A DNA stretch of 5,471 bases, taken from an uncultured Pyrinomonas sp. (GTDB taxonomy: Bacteria; Acidobacteriota; Blastocatellia; Pyrinomonadales; Pyrinomonadaceae). This document shows, one piece after another, positions 5,252 through 5,471 of the stretch. Location: positions 1 to 5,471 of the forward strand of contig CAKZOF010000359.1 in the NCBI GenBank assembly GCA_937135995.1, given 5' to 3'. Every line of letters starts with the position of its first letter. Position 1 is the first letter of the stretch. The notes under the pieces were generated by a model. It saw nothing but the letters and a program-made list of their open reading frames with translations. It made no database searches and had not been told where the DNA came from. The position numbers and the translations under genes were made by a program.

Positions 5252-5471
5252 TCATTCGTCGGCTTTTCGTTTCTGGACCAGCAGCGCCGCAGCTTGCGCG
5301 GCAACGGCGCGCCCTTCGCCGACCGCATCGACGCCTTCGCCCGTTTTGGCTTTGACGCTCACGCTGTCCGGCGACACGCCGAGCACCGCGGCGAGCTTTT
5401 CGCGCATCGCTTGAATGTATGGGCGGAGCTTAGGCCGTTCAAGCATGACGGTGGCATCGACGTTGCCGATC
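5252..5471 (-). CDS. ispF: 2-C-methyl-D-erythritol 2,4-cyclodiphosphate synthase, C-terminal part, cut by window edge
   Basis: IspF converts CDP-methylerythritol 2-phosphate to the cyclic diphosphate with release of CMP, in the MEP isoprenoid pathway (cytoplasmic, zinc-dependent trimer). The visible 72 residues start in frame at the right edge (IGNVDATVMLERPKL, where NVDAT is a family hallmark). They continue through PYIQAMREKLAAVLG and SVSVKAKTGEGVDAVGEG, then AQAAALL, and end at TGA (5252-5254). The Thr and Glu of AKTGEG match Thr133 and Glu135 of the E. coli enzyme, which bind the cytidine diphosphate. The active-site metal ligands (Asp-x-His near the N-terminus) lie outside. About 45% of a typical 155-160 residue protein is present. 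An internal ATG at 5446 is not the start, because homology continues upstream of it. It is in the same direction as the salvage genes but 288 bases away and functionally unrelated. Confidence 0.93.
   Translation of the reverse strand, partial: IGNVDATVMLERPKLRPYIQAMREKLAAVLGVSPDSVSVKAKTGEGVDAVGEGRAVAAQAAALLVQKRKADE

Noticed and set aside
4981..5328. A 115-codon minus-strand frame across the ispF end and the intergenic region
   Set aside because: It overlaps ispF in another frame, crosses the palindromes, and shows no domain. Its GGKAAPFPSPEGRG tail is the translated inverted-repeat element.
1..5471. CRISPR arrays, tRNA or rRNA genes, insertion sequences, defence genes
   Set aside because: I saw no regularly spaced direct repeats, no tRNA-like cloverleaf in the gaps, and no transposase or defence motifs. 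Nearly all of the window is explained by the five salvage and isoprenoid genes.

Overview
The window is a compact, entirely minus-strand stretch of a chromosome. Sampled lines run from about 50% to over 80% GC, and most of the genes sit near 65%. It carries a nucleoside uptake and salvage cluster preceded by the end of an isoprenoid gene. The MEP-pathway gene ispF, together with a Sec-exported beta-propeller joined to an inner-membrane transporter, suggests a Gram-negative-type bacterium. The YCF48/Asp-box propeller and the style of the IspF C-terminus would fit Acidobacteriota or a neighbouring phylum, but no sequence here fixes the taxon, so this is a weak inference.

In transcription order (right to left), the window opens with the last 72 residues of IspF (5252-5471). 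A 288-base gap (4964-5251) follows. It holds a hairpin just after ispF, a plausible promoter (about 5125-5153) and a GC-rich nest of inverted repeats close to the next start. Four salvage genes come next: pyrimidine-nucleoside phosphorylase (3659-4963), a secreted YCF48/Asp-box propeller fused to a concentrative nucleoside transporter (1263-3554), trimeric-type purine nucleoside phosphorylase (362-1219), and the N-terminal 77 residues of uridine kinase (1-233), cut by the window edge. The gaps between the four genes are 104, 43 and 128 bases.

Together the genes form a logical pathway. The transporter brings in nucleosides. Pdp and PNP split pyrimidine and purine nucleosides with phosphate into base and (deoxy)ribose-1-phosphate. 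Uridine kinase rescues uridine and cytidine directly to UMP and CMP. The genes look co-transcribed from a promoter downstream of ispF.

The most unusual item is the single 763-residue protein that joins a signal peptide, an Asp-box propeller of at least five repeats and a complete CNT transporter. The reading frame is continuous, with no stop between the parts. The propeller would lie in the periplasm over the substrate entrance of the transporter. No RNA genes, CRISPR arrays or transposons were seen.
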